A stretch of 64,000 nucleotides of DNA. Source: Primorskyibacter sedentarius. GTDB taxonomy: Bacteria; Pseudomonadota; Alphaproteobacteria; Rhodobacterales; Rhodobacteraceae. The DNA is taken from assembly GCF_004342065.1 (NCBI RefSeq), contig NZ_SLZU01000016.1, positions 1 to 64,000 on the forward strand. Direction: 5' to 3'. A program made the position numbers and the translations under genes. The first letter of the stretch is position 1. Each line of letters starts with the position of its first letter. Below, in pieces: positions 1 to 8,325 of the stretch. Below the pieces are notes generated by a model. That model saw only the letters and a program-made list of their open reading frames with translations, made no database searches and was not told the DNA's origin.

Positions 1-159
1 CCCCTCCTTGGATGGAAAGAACCCGGCCCATTCCCGCTCGAACCACTCCCAGTCGATCAGGGCCGCGAGCTTCACCAGTTCGTGGCGCATGTCGATCATG
101 TCGACCAGCCGAGGCCGCAGGAGATCGTCCTGTTGTGGTACACGGTCGCGGTGTTTCAT
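1..159 (-). CDS. IS5-type transposase, N-terminal part (cut by window edge)
   Basis: Read on the minus strand from an ATG at 159, this frame stays open for 53 codons to the window edge. The peptide starts MKHRDRVPQQDDLL and continues with RPRLVDMIDMRHELVKLA and then IDWEWFEREWAGFFPSKEG. This matches the N-terminus of IS5-group transposases, where a 'DQIINxxHELVxLAxxIDW' stretch precedes the DDE catalytic domain. The catalytic part lies outside the window. The family call is from motif recognition alone; whether the element is intact cannot be seen here. Confidence 0.75.
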   Translation of the reverse strand, partial: MKHRDRVPQQDDLLRPRLVDMIDMRHELVKLAALIDWEWFEREWAGFFPSKEG

Positions 160-175
160 GGGGCGGGTCCGAAAT

Positions 176-211
176 TGCAGGGTTTCCAGTGGAATCCTAT
201 GAAACCCTGCA
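176..211. repeat. 11-bp inverted repeat between IS transposase and VPLPA gene
   Basis: TGCAGGGTTTC at 176-186 is the exact reverse complement of GAAACCCTGCA at 201-211, with a 14-base spacer. No T-run follows on either strand, so it is a poor terminator. It could be a transposase-binding or subterminal repeat of the IS, or a hairpin shielding the transposase from read-through. Confidence 0.6.
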
Positions 212-963
212 GTTCAAAGCCAAAGAAATCAGCGCTTTATGACGTAAAATCAGCAGCTTGGACGTTGTTCAATGTGAACGCAGTAGTTGCATCTGCCGTT
301 TTGGCAGTGGGTGTCGTATCCGGCGCGACGGCTGCGACAGTCAACTTTTCAGCATCGCCTGCGGTTCAAGGGCCGTCCCTTAGCCAGACGGTCGATGGCG
401 TTACGCTGACCGCGACAGGTTTCAGTTACACGCCGACTTCAACGATCGGTTCGACGGTCACTCTTGGTGCCCAAGCCGACGTGATCATCGGCAATCAGGG
501 TTTGGGCGTTTGTGATGATCTAAGCCCAAGTTCGAGCGCCCTTGTGTCGTGTGGCCAGCCATTGGTTGACGCGGTTTCGAACAATGGTGGTCCGGAGCTC
601 GCCAGTTTTGCCTTTTCCAAGGCGGTCAATATCCTTTCAGTGACGTTCAATCAGAACGATAACAATGACGATGTTGATCTTTATGCAGGCTCTCCACTCG
701 CGCTCGTTCTGCGCGATACCTCCTCACTCAGCGGTGGGCCGACCGGTGACGTGATCAGTCTGGCAGGCAACGCAGCTTTCGAAGGCATCCTGAATTTCGG
801 GGTGGGTATCTTTGATTTCGGCCCTAACGGCAACAATTCCGATCAGGTCCGTATCGCGTCGATCGAGTTCGAAGCCGTCAATGTGGTTCCGCTTCCAGCT
901 GGCGCCGTGCTGCTGTTCACCGCTCTGGGTGGCCTCGGCTTCATGCGTCGCCGCAGGGGATAA
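199..963 (+). CDS. VPLPA-CTERM sorting-domain surface protein
   Basis: This encodes a secreted protein of up to 254 residues. A hydrophobic signal sequence (VVASAVLAVGVVSGATAA) is followed by a Ser/Thr/Gly/Asn-rich beta-type body. The C-terminus carries VVPLPAGAVLLF, a transmembrane stretch ending GGLGFMRRRRG. That tripartite tail is the VPLPA-CTERM signal, a Rhodobacteraceae form of PEP-CTERM recognised by a dedicated exosortase (XrtD type), which is not in this window. The body has no family I recognise; two Cys around 'GVCDDL' and 'VSCGQ' could pair. The start is uncertain: ATG 199, TTG 265 and GTG 274 are all in frame, and the later two give a more normal signal-peptide N-region. The nearby IS end may have removed the native start. 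A strong terminator follows. Confidence 0.85.
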   Translation: MKPCSSKPKKSALYDVKSAAWTLFNVNAVVASAVLAVGVVSGATAATVNFSASPAVQGPSLSQTVDGVTLTATGFSYTPTSTIGSTVTLGAQADVIIGNQGLGVCDDLSPSSSALVSCGQPLVDAVSNNGGPELASFAFSKAVNILSVTFNQNDNNDDVDLYAGSPLALVLRDTSSLSGGPTGDVISLAGNAAFEGILNFGVGIFDFGPNGNNSDQVRIASIEFEAVNVVPLPAGAVLLFTALGGLGFMRRRRG

Positions 964-985
964 CCCTGCGAATTAGGCTTAAACG

Positions 986-1020
986 AAAAAAGAGCGCCAG
1001 TTTGGCGCTCTTTTCTTCTT
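986..1020 (+). terminator. Rho-independent terminator after the VPLPA-CTERM gene
   Basis: AGAGCGCCA and TGGCGCTCT form a GC-rich stem with a short GTT loop, flanked by A-run and TTTTCTTCTT. It lies 23 bases after the stop at 963 and, being flanked by A and T runs, can also serve dapA arriving on the other strand. Confidence 0.9.
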
Positions 1021-1078
1021 AAGTCTTCAAAGCGAACGGCATTGGCAGGTTCAATATGCCAGTCTGTTCAGCCAGCAA

Positions 1079-1954
1079 TCAGTTCAACAAGCCGACGTGG
1101 CGCAACCCGTGATCGACCAGTTCCTTCGTGCCATCGGTCAGCGGCACCAGAGGCGAGCGCACTTCTTCGCCGCACAGGCCCAGACGCGACATGGCGTATT
1201 TCACGCCGCAAACGCCAGGCTCTTTGAAGATGGCGCTGTGCAGCGGCATCAGCCGATCCTGTATCGTCAGCGCCTTGGCGTAGTCGCCGGCCAGGGTCGC
1301 CTCTTGCAGTTCGGAACACAGCCGCGGCGCCACATTGGCGGTGACGGAAATGCAGCCAACACCGCCCTGGGCGTTGAAGCCATGTGCGGTCGCATCCTCG
1401 CCCGAGATCTGGATGAAGTCCGTCCCGCAGGTGATCCGCTGGGCGCAGACACGCGCCAGATCGCCGGTGGCATCCTTCACGCCCACGATGCGCGGCAGTT
1501 TTGCAAGTTCACCCATCGTGGCCGGGCTCATGTCCACAACGGACCGGCCGGGGATGTTGTAGATGATGATCGGCAGCTCGCACGCGTCGTGCAGGGTGGT
1601 GAAATGCGCGATCAGCCCGGCCTGCGTGGGCTTGTTGTAATAGGGCGTGACGACGAGTGCCGCACTCGCGCCCACTGACTTGGCATGCTGCATGAAGCGC
1701 AGTGATTCGGCCGTATTGTTCGATCCGGCCCCGGCAATGATGGGCAGACGCCCGGCAGAGGCCTCGACCACGGCTTCGACCACTGCCATGTGTTCTTCAT
1801 GTGTAAGCGTCGGGCTTTCGCCGGTGGTGCCCACAGGCACCAGTGCATGGCTGCCCTCATCCACATGCCAATCAACAAGTTTCTTGAGCGTCACCATATC
1901 CACTGCGCCGTCCTTGAACGGCGTGACCAGGGCAGGCATTGACCCCTTGAACAT
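1079..1954 (-). CDS. dapA: 4-hydroxy-tetrahydrodipicolinate synthase
   Basis: DapA condenses pyruvate with aspartate semialdehyde, the first committed step to diaminopimelate and lysine, in the cytoplasm. The 291-residue product has the family's usual length and all active-site residues: Thr43-Thr44 in VGTTGES, Tyr132 in IIYNIPGR, Arg137, and Schiff-base Lys160 in VGVKDATGD. The start at 1954 is chosen because AGGAG stands 8 bases before it and the protein then begins at the family's normal [13 protein letters not shown]; an in-frame upstream ATG at 2011 would add 19 atypical residues. It is transcribed divergently from the lytic transglycosylase, sharing a 142-base intergenic region. Confidence 0.97.
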   Translation of the reverse strand: MFKGSMPALVTPFKDGAVDMVTLKKLVDWHVDEGSHALVPVGTTGESPTLTHEEHMAVVEAVVEASAGRLPIIAGAGSNNTAESLRFMQHAKSVGASAALVVTPYYNKPTQAGLIAHFTTLHDACELPIIIYNIPGRSVVDMSPATMGELAKLPRIVGVKDATGDLARVCAQRITCGTDFIQISGEDATAHGFNAQGGVGCISVTANVAPRLCSELQEATLAGDYAKALTIQDRLMPLHSAIFKEPGVCGVKYAMSRLGLCGEEVRSPLVPLTDGTKELVDHGLRHVGLLN

Positions 1955-2096
1955 GACACGCTCCTCTTTCTTTTCCATTGTCGTCATCATTGACTGGTTC
2001 CGGAACGTCACCTACCGGGAATGTGAGTTGCAGGTCCCCGGTGGCACGCTATCCTGACGAAGCTCTATCCGTTCTCGGCAGGGAAATTGCAAGATC

Positions 2097-4058
2097 ATGT
2101 GGCGCATTCTCCTGACAGTCGTGACTATCGTGTACATGTCGGTACCGGCCTTGGCGCAGACGCCGGGGGGCGCACGCCCCTTGCAGGCTGCCATGGACGC
2201 GATGCGCAGCGGCAATTGGGCCGAAGCCCGGATCGCCGCGCGCCGCGAGGGGCAAGAGGCGCTGGACATCATCAACTGGCTGAACCTGCGGGCCGGCAAT
2301 GGCAGCGCTGCCGAGGTGCAGGATTTCCTTGATCGCAATGCCGACTGGCCCGGCCTGGCCTACCTGCGCAAGAAAAGCGAAGAGGCGATGGCAGAGGCCA
2401 GCCATGCCGAGGTGCTGGCCTTCTTTGCGGAGGATCTGCCACAGACAGGGACCGGCGCGCTCGCGCTGGCGCGGGCACAGATAGCGCGCGGTGAACAAGG
2501 TGCCGCCGAGGCGGGCATCGTCATGGCGTGGCGCACACTTGCGCTGTCGCAAAGCGAGCATTCGGCCTTTCTCGAACAATATGGCGATATCCTCAAACCC
2601 CATCACGCGGCGCGTATGGATATGGCCCTGTGGCATGGATGGGACGGCACGGCAAAGATGATGCGCCGGCTGGTCAGCGAAGACCGACAGAAACTGGCCG
2701 ATGCCCGCATGGCGCTTTACGCGCTTGGCCCGGCCGTGGATACGCTGATCGAACGGGTGCCAGAGGCGTTGCAGTCCGATCCGGGGCTGGCGCATGCGCG
2801 CTTTGACTGGCGGGCGCGAAAAGGGCGCGACGACGCCGCGATAGAGCTATTGCTGGAACGTTCGGTCAGTGCCGCGTCGCTGGGGGAACCCTGGGCCTGG
2901 GCGAACCGGCGGCGCCTGTTGGCGCGCGGGTTGCTGCGGGCCGCCGATTGGGACCGCGCCTATGAGGTCGCCTCCAGCCATCACCTTGAAGAGGGCAGCG
3001 CCTTTGCAGAGCTTGAATGGATCGCGGGCTACGCCGCGCTGAAACGCAACCGCCCCGGCGTGGCTGCCCAGCATTTCTTCAACCTGAAGTCGGGCGTGGA
3101 CACGCCGATTTCGCTTGGTCGCGCCGGGTACTGGCTGGGACGCGCCTACGAGGCTACAGGCGACAAGGCCGCGGCGCAAAATGCCTATGCCGAGGGCGCA
3201 CAATACCAGACAAGCTTTTACGGATTGCTGGCGGCAGAGCGTGGTAGCGTGCCGTTCAACGCCGCTTTGACGGGCGGGGATATGCCGGAATGGCGCGGCG
3301 CGGGTTTCACCCAAAGCTCTGTCTTCAAGGCGGCGATGCTTCTGCTTGCCGCTGGCGAGGATGATCTGGGTGAAAGGTTTCTGACGCATCTGGCCGAAAG
3401 CCAGTCACCGGAAGCCATCGCGCAGATGGGCGCGATGCTGGAAGAGTTCAACCGCCCGCATATCCAGGTGATGCTTGGTAAACGCGCCGCCCAATATGGC
3501 ATCGAGGTTCCGCGCCCTTATTACGCCCTGCACGATCTGGTGAAGTCAGACTACCCGGTCCCGACAGAGATCGTCCTGGCAATTGCGCGCCGGGAAAGCG
3601 AGTTCAATCCGCAAGTGGTCAGCGGTGCCGGGGCGCGCGGTTTGATGCAGGTGATGCCCGCCACGGCGCAGGCCGTGGCCTCGCAGCTGGGAATTGCGCA
3701 CCAGACAGAGATGCTGACGCGGAACTGGAAGCACAATGCCCTGCTTGGAGCAGAATACCTGTCCTGGCTGTCCCGGCAGTTCGATGGCAACCCCGTCATG
3801 ATGTCGGCAGGCTATAATGCCGGGCCGGGGCGTCCGACGCGCTGGATCAAGGAATATGGCAACCCGCTGGCGGGCGAGGTCGATGTGATCGACTGGATCG
3901 AGATGATCCCCTTTGACGAAACCCGCAACTACGTGATGCGGGTCACGGAAAGCCTGCCCGTCTACCGCGCCCGGCTGGGCAAGGACCCGCACCCGGTCCC
4001 GTTCAGCACGGAGCTGGTGGGCTCAACTCTTCTGGCGCGCACGCCAGAGGGTGAATAG
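2097..4058 (+). CDS. slt: Soluble lytic murein transglycosylase (Slt70 type)
   Basis: This periplasmic enzyme cleaves the MurNAc-GlcNAc bond of peptidoglycan to give 1,6-anhydro ends. Residues 1-20 are a signal peptide ending in ALA-Q. A long alpha-helical superhelical region (about 30-450) is followed by the SLT catalytic domain. The catalytic Glu is at residue 500 in ARRESEF, followed by GARGLMQVMPATA and GYNAGPGR. Its 653 residues match the Slt70 class. The last 36 bases overlap, tail to tail, the end of the EamA gene on the opposite strand. It diverges from dapA, which supplies a peptidoglycan precursor, although that pairing may be chance. Confidence 0.95.
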   Translation: MWRILLTVVTIVYMSVPALAQTPGGARPLQAAMDAMRSGNWAEARIAARREGQEALDIINWLNLRAGNGSAAEVQDFLDRNADWPGLAYLRKKSEEAMAEASHAEVLAFFAEDLPQTGTGALALARAQIARGEQGAAEAGIVMAWRTLALSQSEHSAFLEQYGDILKPHHAARMDMALWHGWDGTAKMMRRLVSEDRQKLADARMALYALGPAVDTLIERVPEALQSDPGLAHARFDWRARKGRDDAAIELLLERSVSAASLGEPWAWANRRRLLARGLLRAADWDRAYEVASSHHLEEGSAFAELEWIAGYAALKRNRPGVAAQHFFNLKSGVDTPISLGRAGYWLGRAYEATGDKAAAQNAYAEGAQYQTSFYGLLAAERGSVPFNAALTGGDMPEWRGAGFTQSSVFKAAMLLLAAGEDDLGERFLTHLAESQSPEAIAQMGAMLEEFNRPHIQVMLGKRAAQYGIEVPRPYYALHDLVKSDYPVPTEIVLAIARRESEFNPQVVSGAGARGLMQVMPATAQAVASQLGIAHQTEMLTRNWKHNALLGAEYLSWLSRQFDGNPVMMSAGYNAGPGRPTRWIKEYGNPLAGEVDVIDWIEMIPFDETRNYVMRVTESLPVYRARLGKDPHPVPFSTELVGSTLLARTPEGE

Positions 4059-4889
4059 GCCCGCTGCCACGATGATGGCCGTCCCGATGGCCACATTGGG
4101 GCGGATGGTTTCGTTAAAGACCACAAGCCCGATCGCGGACGCAAAGACCAGTTGCAGATAGGCGAAGGGCTGCACCGCGCTGGCCTCGGCGGATTCGTAG
4201 GTCTTGATCAGCAGCCAGTGCCCGCCTGCTCCGGTCAGGCACAATGCGCCCATCCAGACCCAATCCGTCGCGGTCATCGGTTCCCAGAACCAGAGCCCCG
4301 CAGCCGTCATAGCAATGGCGCCCATCATCCCGGTCCAGAAAAAACTGGTCGCGGCGGTATCCGCCCGTGCAACGTAGCGCGTCAGCAGCCCGTAAAGCGC
4401 GAACATGGTGGCCGAGGCCAGCGGGATAAGCGCCAGAGGTGAAAAGACGCCAAATCCGGGTTCGAGGATGATCAGCACCCCGACAAAACCGATGCCGATG
4501 GCCGTCCAGCGGCGCCAGCCTACGGATTCGCCCAGAACCGGCCCGGAAAGCGCGGCCACCAGCAGCGGGTAACAGGCAAAGACGGCATGGCTTTCGACCA
4601 GACCCAGATAGGTGAAGGCCGCGACCATGACGCAGATCTCCGCGGCAAGCAGCAACCCGCGAAACCCCTGAACCAGCGGTTGGCTCGTTGCCGCAGCAGC
4701 GCGCAACCCGCCCGCCTGTCGCCCTGCAATCGTGATGACGAAGGCCGCGAAAAACCAATACCGGATCATCACCACCATGATGACGTTATATTCGGTCGCC
4801 AGATGCTGCGAGATGCCATCCTGCACGGCAAAGACCAGAGTGGTGGCGACCATGTACCAAATGCCGAGGGTCGTGTCGTTCCGCGTCAT
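4023..4889 (-). CDS. EamA-family (drug/metabolite transporter) membrane protein
   Basis: This is a 288-residue integral membrane protein with about ten transmembrane helices arranged as two EamA repeats, typical of 10-TMS DMT exporters. Recognisable pieces are LVFAVQDGISQHL near the N-terminus, and PVLGESVGWRR at the end of repeat one, matched by VFNETIRPNVAIGTAIIVAAG at the end of repeat two. The substrate cannot be read from sequence. Its ATG overlaps the mnmD stop in an ATGA junction, so the two are translationally coupled. An upstream extension in the same frame is only read-through of the mnmD region. Confidence 0.88.
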   Translation of the reverse strand: MTRNDTTLGIWYMVATTLVFAVQDGISQHLATEYNVIMVVMIRYWFFAAFVITIAGRQAGGLRAAAATSQPLVQGFRGLLLAAEICVMVAAFTYLGLVESHAVFACYPLLVAALSGPVLGESVGWRRWTAIGIGFVGVLIILEPGFGVFSPLALIPLASATMFALYGLLTRYVARADTAATSFFWTGMMGAIAMTAAGLWFWEPMTATDWVWMGALCLTGAGGHWLLIKTYESAEASAVQPFAYLQLVFASAIGLVVFNETIRPNVAIGTAIIVAAGLFTLWRARQKS

Positions 4890-5584
4890 TGGGCTTTCCG
4901 TGCGATGGTCATATGTCTCTTGCGGCCGTAACCCGGCACGCGTTCCGTCACAAGCCCGGCCGCGTCCAGCGCCCGCCGCACCGCCCCGGCCGCCGAGTAG
5001 GTTGCGGCCGTCCCGCCCGGTGCCGTATGCGCCGCGACACCGCGCAACAGCTCCGGCTCCCAAAGCTCGGGGTTCTTGGCGGGCGAAAAACCGTCGAGGA
5101 ACCATGCATCGGCCTGCACGTCCAGCTGTGGCAGGGTTTCTCGCGCATCGCCCTCGATCATGCGAAAGCTCAGATCGGGGAGGTCAAAGGCGCGGGCGCC
5201 CTTTTGCCAGAAAGGGGCAAGCTCTGCCGCGATCGACGCAAGTTCCGGAAACCCGGCCTGCGCGCGGCGCATGTCCTCACCCGACAACGGGAAGGCCTCG
5301 AACGTGGTGAAAAGCAGCCGACCGGGCGTTTCGGACATGCGCCACAGTTCCAGCGTGGCGAGCAGGTTCAACCCTGTGCCGAACCCCAGCTCCATGATCC
5401 GGAACCCGTCGCGAAACCTTTCCGGCAGCCCGTTGCCGGTAAGAAAGACGTATCGCGTCTCTGCCAGCCCGTTCTCGATTGAATAATAGGGATCGTCGAA
5501 CCGTGTCGACACGGGGATATCGCCATCGCGCCAGCTGAGCGCGGTGTCATTCATGTTGTCTGGGGTGTCGCTCTGGTTCTGCAT
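4886..5584 (-). CDS. mnmD: tRNA (5-methylaminomethyl-2-thiouridine)-methyltransferase, MnmD
   Basis: This SAM-dependent enzyme makes the last methylation of mnm5(s2)U34 in tRNA. In gammaproteobacteria it is the N-terminal half of MnmC; here it is a free 232-residue protein. The motifs MELGFGTGLNLL (SAM site), FTTFEAFPLS and DAWFLDGFSPAKNPELW are those of the MnmD/DUF752 family, and the tail GYGRKRHMTIA is typical. The ATG at 5584 is preceded by AGGAAACC. The FAD oxidase half lies next door in opposite orientation, 61 bases away, so the two share a promoter region. Confidence 0.93.
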   Translation of the reverse strand: MQNQSDTPDNMNDTALSWRDGDIPVSTRFDDPYYSIENGLAETRYVFLTGNGLPERFRDGFRIMELGFGTGLNLLATLELWRMSETPGRLLFTTFEAFPLSGEDMRRAQAGFPELASIAAELAPFWQKGARAFDLPDLSFRMIEGDARETLPQLDVQADAWFLDGFSPAKNPELWEPELLRGVAAHTAPGGTAATYSAAGAVRRALDAAGLVTERVPGYGRKRHMTIARKAQ

Positions 5585-5645
5585 GGTTTCCTGCCCTAAG
5601 ACATGGCCCGTAACGGAGATGAAACAGAAGGGCGGCGGATTGACA

Positions 5646-6674
5646 ATGGTAGATGTCACCATTCGGGGGGCGGGTATCTTCGGGCTGGCCTGCGCCTGGG
5701 CCTGTGCAAAGCGCGGGGCGTCGGTCCGCGTGGTCGATCCGCATGGTGTCGGGGCGGGGTCCAGCGGTGGCATTGTCGGGGCGCTGGCCCCGCATGTGCC
5801 CGAGAACTGGAACGAGAAAAAGGCATTTCAATTCGAAAGCCTGCGCATGGCAGAGCCGTTCTGGGCAGAGGTCGCGAATGTTGGTGGTGGCAATCCGGGC
5901 TATGCCCGCACCGGCCGCTTGCAACCCGTGGCGGACGAGGCCGCATTGGGGCTGGCGCAGGCCCGCGCGATCAGCGCCGCAGACCTGTGGCAGGGCTTTG
6001 CCGAATGGACGCTGGAGCGTGGCGCGCAGGGTTGGGCGCCTTCCTCGCCCACGGGGTGGGTCATCCGCGACACGCTGACTGCGCGGCTGCATCCCCGGAA
6101 CGCCTGCGAGGCGCTGGCCCTCGCTGTGGTGGCTTTGGGCGGGCAGATCGAGGCAGAGGCGCCAGACGAGGGTCATGTGCTCTGGGCCACAGGCTGGCGC
6201 GGGCTGGAGGCCCTGTCCGAGGCACTGGCGCGCCCGGTTGGCAATGGGGTGAAGGGGCAGGCAGTGCTGCTGCGCCATGATGCCCGCAATGCGCCGCAGC
6301 TCTTCGTGGACGGGCTTCATATCGTTCCGCATGCGGACGGCACCGTTGCCATTGGGTCCACGTCGGAGCGGGAGTTTTCCGATCCCTCATCGGTGGATGC
6401 GCAATGCGATGCCTTGCTGACACGCGCCCGCGAGGCCTTGCCGCTTTTGCGGGATGCGGAAGTGTTGGAACGCTGGGCCGGGGTGCGCCCCCGCGCGCGG
6501 TCCCGCGCCCCGATGCTGGGACGACACCCGATGCACGAAGGCGCGTTCATTGCCAATGGCGGCTTCAAGATCGGCTTTGGGATGACGCCCGCCGTGGCAG
6601 AGGTGATGGCAGATCTCATGCTGGACGGGAATGACCGTATTCCGGTGGGATTCCGCGTGGAGGCATCCCTGTAG
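5646..6674 (+). CDS. FAD-dependent oxidoreductase, MnmC oxidase-domain type
   Basis: This 342-residue DAO-family flavoprotein has the N-terminal dinucleotide fold TIRGAGIFGLACAW and the SSGGIVGALAPHVP segment that follows in MnmC-like oxidases. RLQPVADE, a conserved AIGSTSE and the terminal FIANGGFKIGFGMTP are also seen. Adjacent to mnmD, it is most simply the separated MnmC(o) activity, which removes the carboxymethyl group of cmnm5U to give nm5U for MnmD. It could instead be a glycine/D-amino-acid oxidase relative; the neighbour is the main argument. The ATG at 5646 puts the Rossmann motif at the N-terminus; upstream in-frame codons overlap mnmD and are less likely. Confidence 0.8.
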   Translation: MVDVTIRGAGIFGLACAWACAKRGASVRVVDPHGVGAGSSGGIVGALAPHVPENWNEKKAFQFESLRMAEPFWAEVANVGGGNPGYARTGRLQPVADEAALGLAQARAISAADLWQGFAEWTLERGAQGWAPSSPTGWVIRDTLTARLHPRNACEALALAVVALGGQIEAEAPDEGHVLWATGWRGLEALSEALARPVGNGVKGQAVLLRHDARNAPQLFVDGLHIVPHADGTVAIGSTSEREFSDPSSVDAQCDALLTRAREALPLLRDAEVLERWAGVRPRARSRAPMLGRHPMHEGAFIANGGFKIGFGMTPAVAEVMADLMLDGNDRIPVGFRVEASL

Positions 6675-6759
6675 CGCTTGCAGTCGAACCCTTGCCTGTA
6701 GCGTCCGCACCCCCCTTGCGGGTCAGACCACCGTGCCAAGGGGAGGCGTGTCTGCGGGG

Positions 6760-8214
6760 TCAGCGCAGGGCGTCGGCAATCCGCTTGATGCCTTCGGGGA
6801 TACGCTCGGACGGGATCGAGGAATATCCAAGGCGGCAAAAGTTGATCGGGGTTTCGGCCCCGAAAAAGAAGGGTTGCCCCGGTTCGATAAGGACATCCCG
6901 GCTGGCAAGCCTTTCGGCCAGAAGGATGGCATCGGTGCCCTCGGGGAGCGCCACCCAGATGCTTGATCCGCCATGCGGGCTTTGCCCGGCGATCTGCAAC
7001 CCGTGGCGCTTCAATTCGGTCTCCATCACTTGCCGCCGCGTATTGAGCGCCCTGGCAGAGCGTTTGATAAGCGCATCATAATGGCCCAGCCGCAGGAAAT
7101 AGGCGGCGGTACGCTGCATGTGCCCCGGCGGGTGCCGCAGGACAGAGGCGCGCAGGGCGCGGGCCTCGCGAATGAACTCTGCCGAGCCAACCAGATAGCC
7201 AAGCCGCAACCCGGGAAAGAGTGACTTGGAAAAGCTGCCCGCGTAGATGACCCGCCCATCGGTATCGAGCGATTTCAGCGCCGGGCTGGGCGGCGCAAGA
7301 AAGGCCGTTTCGAATTCGTAGTCATCTTCGACGATCAGCGCATCCAGCGCCCGCGCGCGGTCAAGCAGGGCGTGGCGCCGCTCCAGCGGCATGGTGACGG
7401 AGGTCGGGCAGTGATGGCTGGGCGTGGTGAAGATCACATCAACCCCATCCGGCACGTCGTCAGGGGGCAGGCCGTGGGCATCTACCGCAACCGGCGCAAG
7501 GCGGCAGCGTGACTGGGTCAGGATGTCTCTCAGCGCCGGATAGCACGGCATTTCGATCGCGGCAGCACGGCGCGGCGTCAGCAGGATCTGGGTCGTGAGC
7601 CAAAGCGCGTTCTGCGCCCCCATCGTTACAAGTATCTCGTCCGGGTTGGCGATGATGCCGCGGCGGGGGAGGGTGTGCCGGGCGATGAATTCGATCAGGT
7701 CCGGATCGTCTTGATCGTAGTAATCGGTGGTCAACGCGCTGAAGTCGCGCGCGCCCAGGGCCTTTACCGCGCAGAGCCGCCAATTGGCGTGATCGAAAAG
7801 CGTAGGGTCCGTCTGGCCGTAAATGAACGGGTAGCGATAGCGCGCCCAGTCGGCGGGTTTGCGCAGCGTGACGCCACCCGTAAACCGCTGGCCGATCGCA
7901 CGCGCCCATTCCACGGTATCCTTCTTTCGCGCGGGGGTCTTGAAGCTTGGCGGTTCAGGCGCGTTGTCGGACACGTAAAACCCTGACCGGCCGCGCGAGG
8001 TCAGATAGTCATTCGACTGAAGCTCGGTATAGGAGAGGGTCACGGTAATCCGGCTGACGCCGAGATGCTTTGCAAGCGCGCGGGTCGAGGGCAACTGTTC
8101 GCCGCGCTGGAACCGGCCCGACAGGATGCCTTCGGCGACCATTTGCTGGATCTGCGCCTGAAGCGTGCCCTGCGCGTCGGGGGAAAGGAAGAATGTTTCG
8201 ACTGGGATGGCCAT
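6760..8214 (-). CDS. tauR: Taurine-responsive MocR/GntR regulator with aminotransferase fold
   Basis: This 484-residue MocR-type regulator has a GntR winged helix at about residues 15-82 (QLPSTRALAKHLGVSRITV) and a fold-type I aminotransferase domain. The PLP lysine is Lys330 in GSFSKSLFPGLR, and NALW and VEDDYEFE match the aminotransferase core. In Rhodobacter, TauR is the PLP-dependent activator of tpa and taurine genes. Its position after tpa and opposite tauABC makes that role likely here. It is separated from tpa by about 110 bases that hold candidate operator repeats, so it may control its own transcription. Confidence 0.9.
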   Translation of the reverse strand: MAIPVETFFLSPDAQGTLQAQIQQMVAEGILSGRFQRGEQLPSTRALAKHLGVSRITVTLSYTELQSNDYLTSRGRSGFYVSDNAPEPPSFKTPARKKDTVEWARAIGQRFTGGVTLRKPADWARYRYPFIYGQTDPTLFDHANWRLCAVKALGARDFSALTTDYYDQDDPDLIEFIARHTLPRRGIIANPDEILVTMGAQNALWLTTQILLTPRRAAAIEMPCYPALRDILTQSRCRLAPVAVDAHGLPPDDVPDGVDVIFTTPSHHCPTSVTMPLERRHALLDRARALDALIVEDDYEFETAFLAPPSPALKSLDTDGRVIYAGSFSKSLFPGLRLGYLVGSAEFIREARALRASVLRHPPGHMQRTAAYFLRLGHYDALIKRSARALNTRRQVMETELKRHGLQIAGQSPHGGSSIWVALPEGTDAILLAERLASRDVLIEPGQPFFFGAETPINFCRLGYSSIPSERIPEGIKRIADALR

Positions 8215-8217
8215 GTC

Positions 8218-8323
8218 GCCAGTCTATGCTGGCATCATGGCGGGCGCAATCTGGACCTATTCGCAGCCAATGGGCCCGGTGCGGTGCTTGCGGCCCACCG
8301 CCGGGCGGGCCGCAGTTGTATAG
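8218..8323. promoter_or_regulatory. Candidate TauR operator region between tpa and tauR
   Basis: Three motifs occur in the tpa-tauR gap. CTGGACCTAT (8251-8260) closely resembles the CTGGACTTAA-type direct repeat that I recall being reported for TauR in Rhodobacter. GCCAG/CTGGC is an inverted pair at 8218-8222 and 8229-8233. TTGTATAG (8316-8323) recurs upstream of tpa at 9823-9830. The assignment is by similarity and position only. Confidence 0.4.
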
Positions 8324-8325
8324 AC

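Larger units (their letters stand above)
1..211 (-). mobile_element. End of an IS5-family insertion sequence
   Basis: The transposase start at 159 is followed, about 20 to 50 bases upstream of it, by an 11-bp inverted repeat (176-186 with 201-211). This is where an IS5-type element would be expected to end. The exact terminus and the target duplication cannot be set because the other end is outside the window. The insertion lies directly before the VPLPA-CTERM gene, so it may have replaced that gene's promoter or start. Confidence 0.5.
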
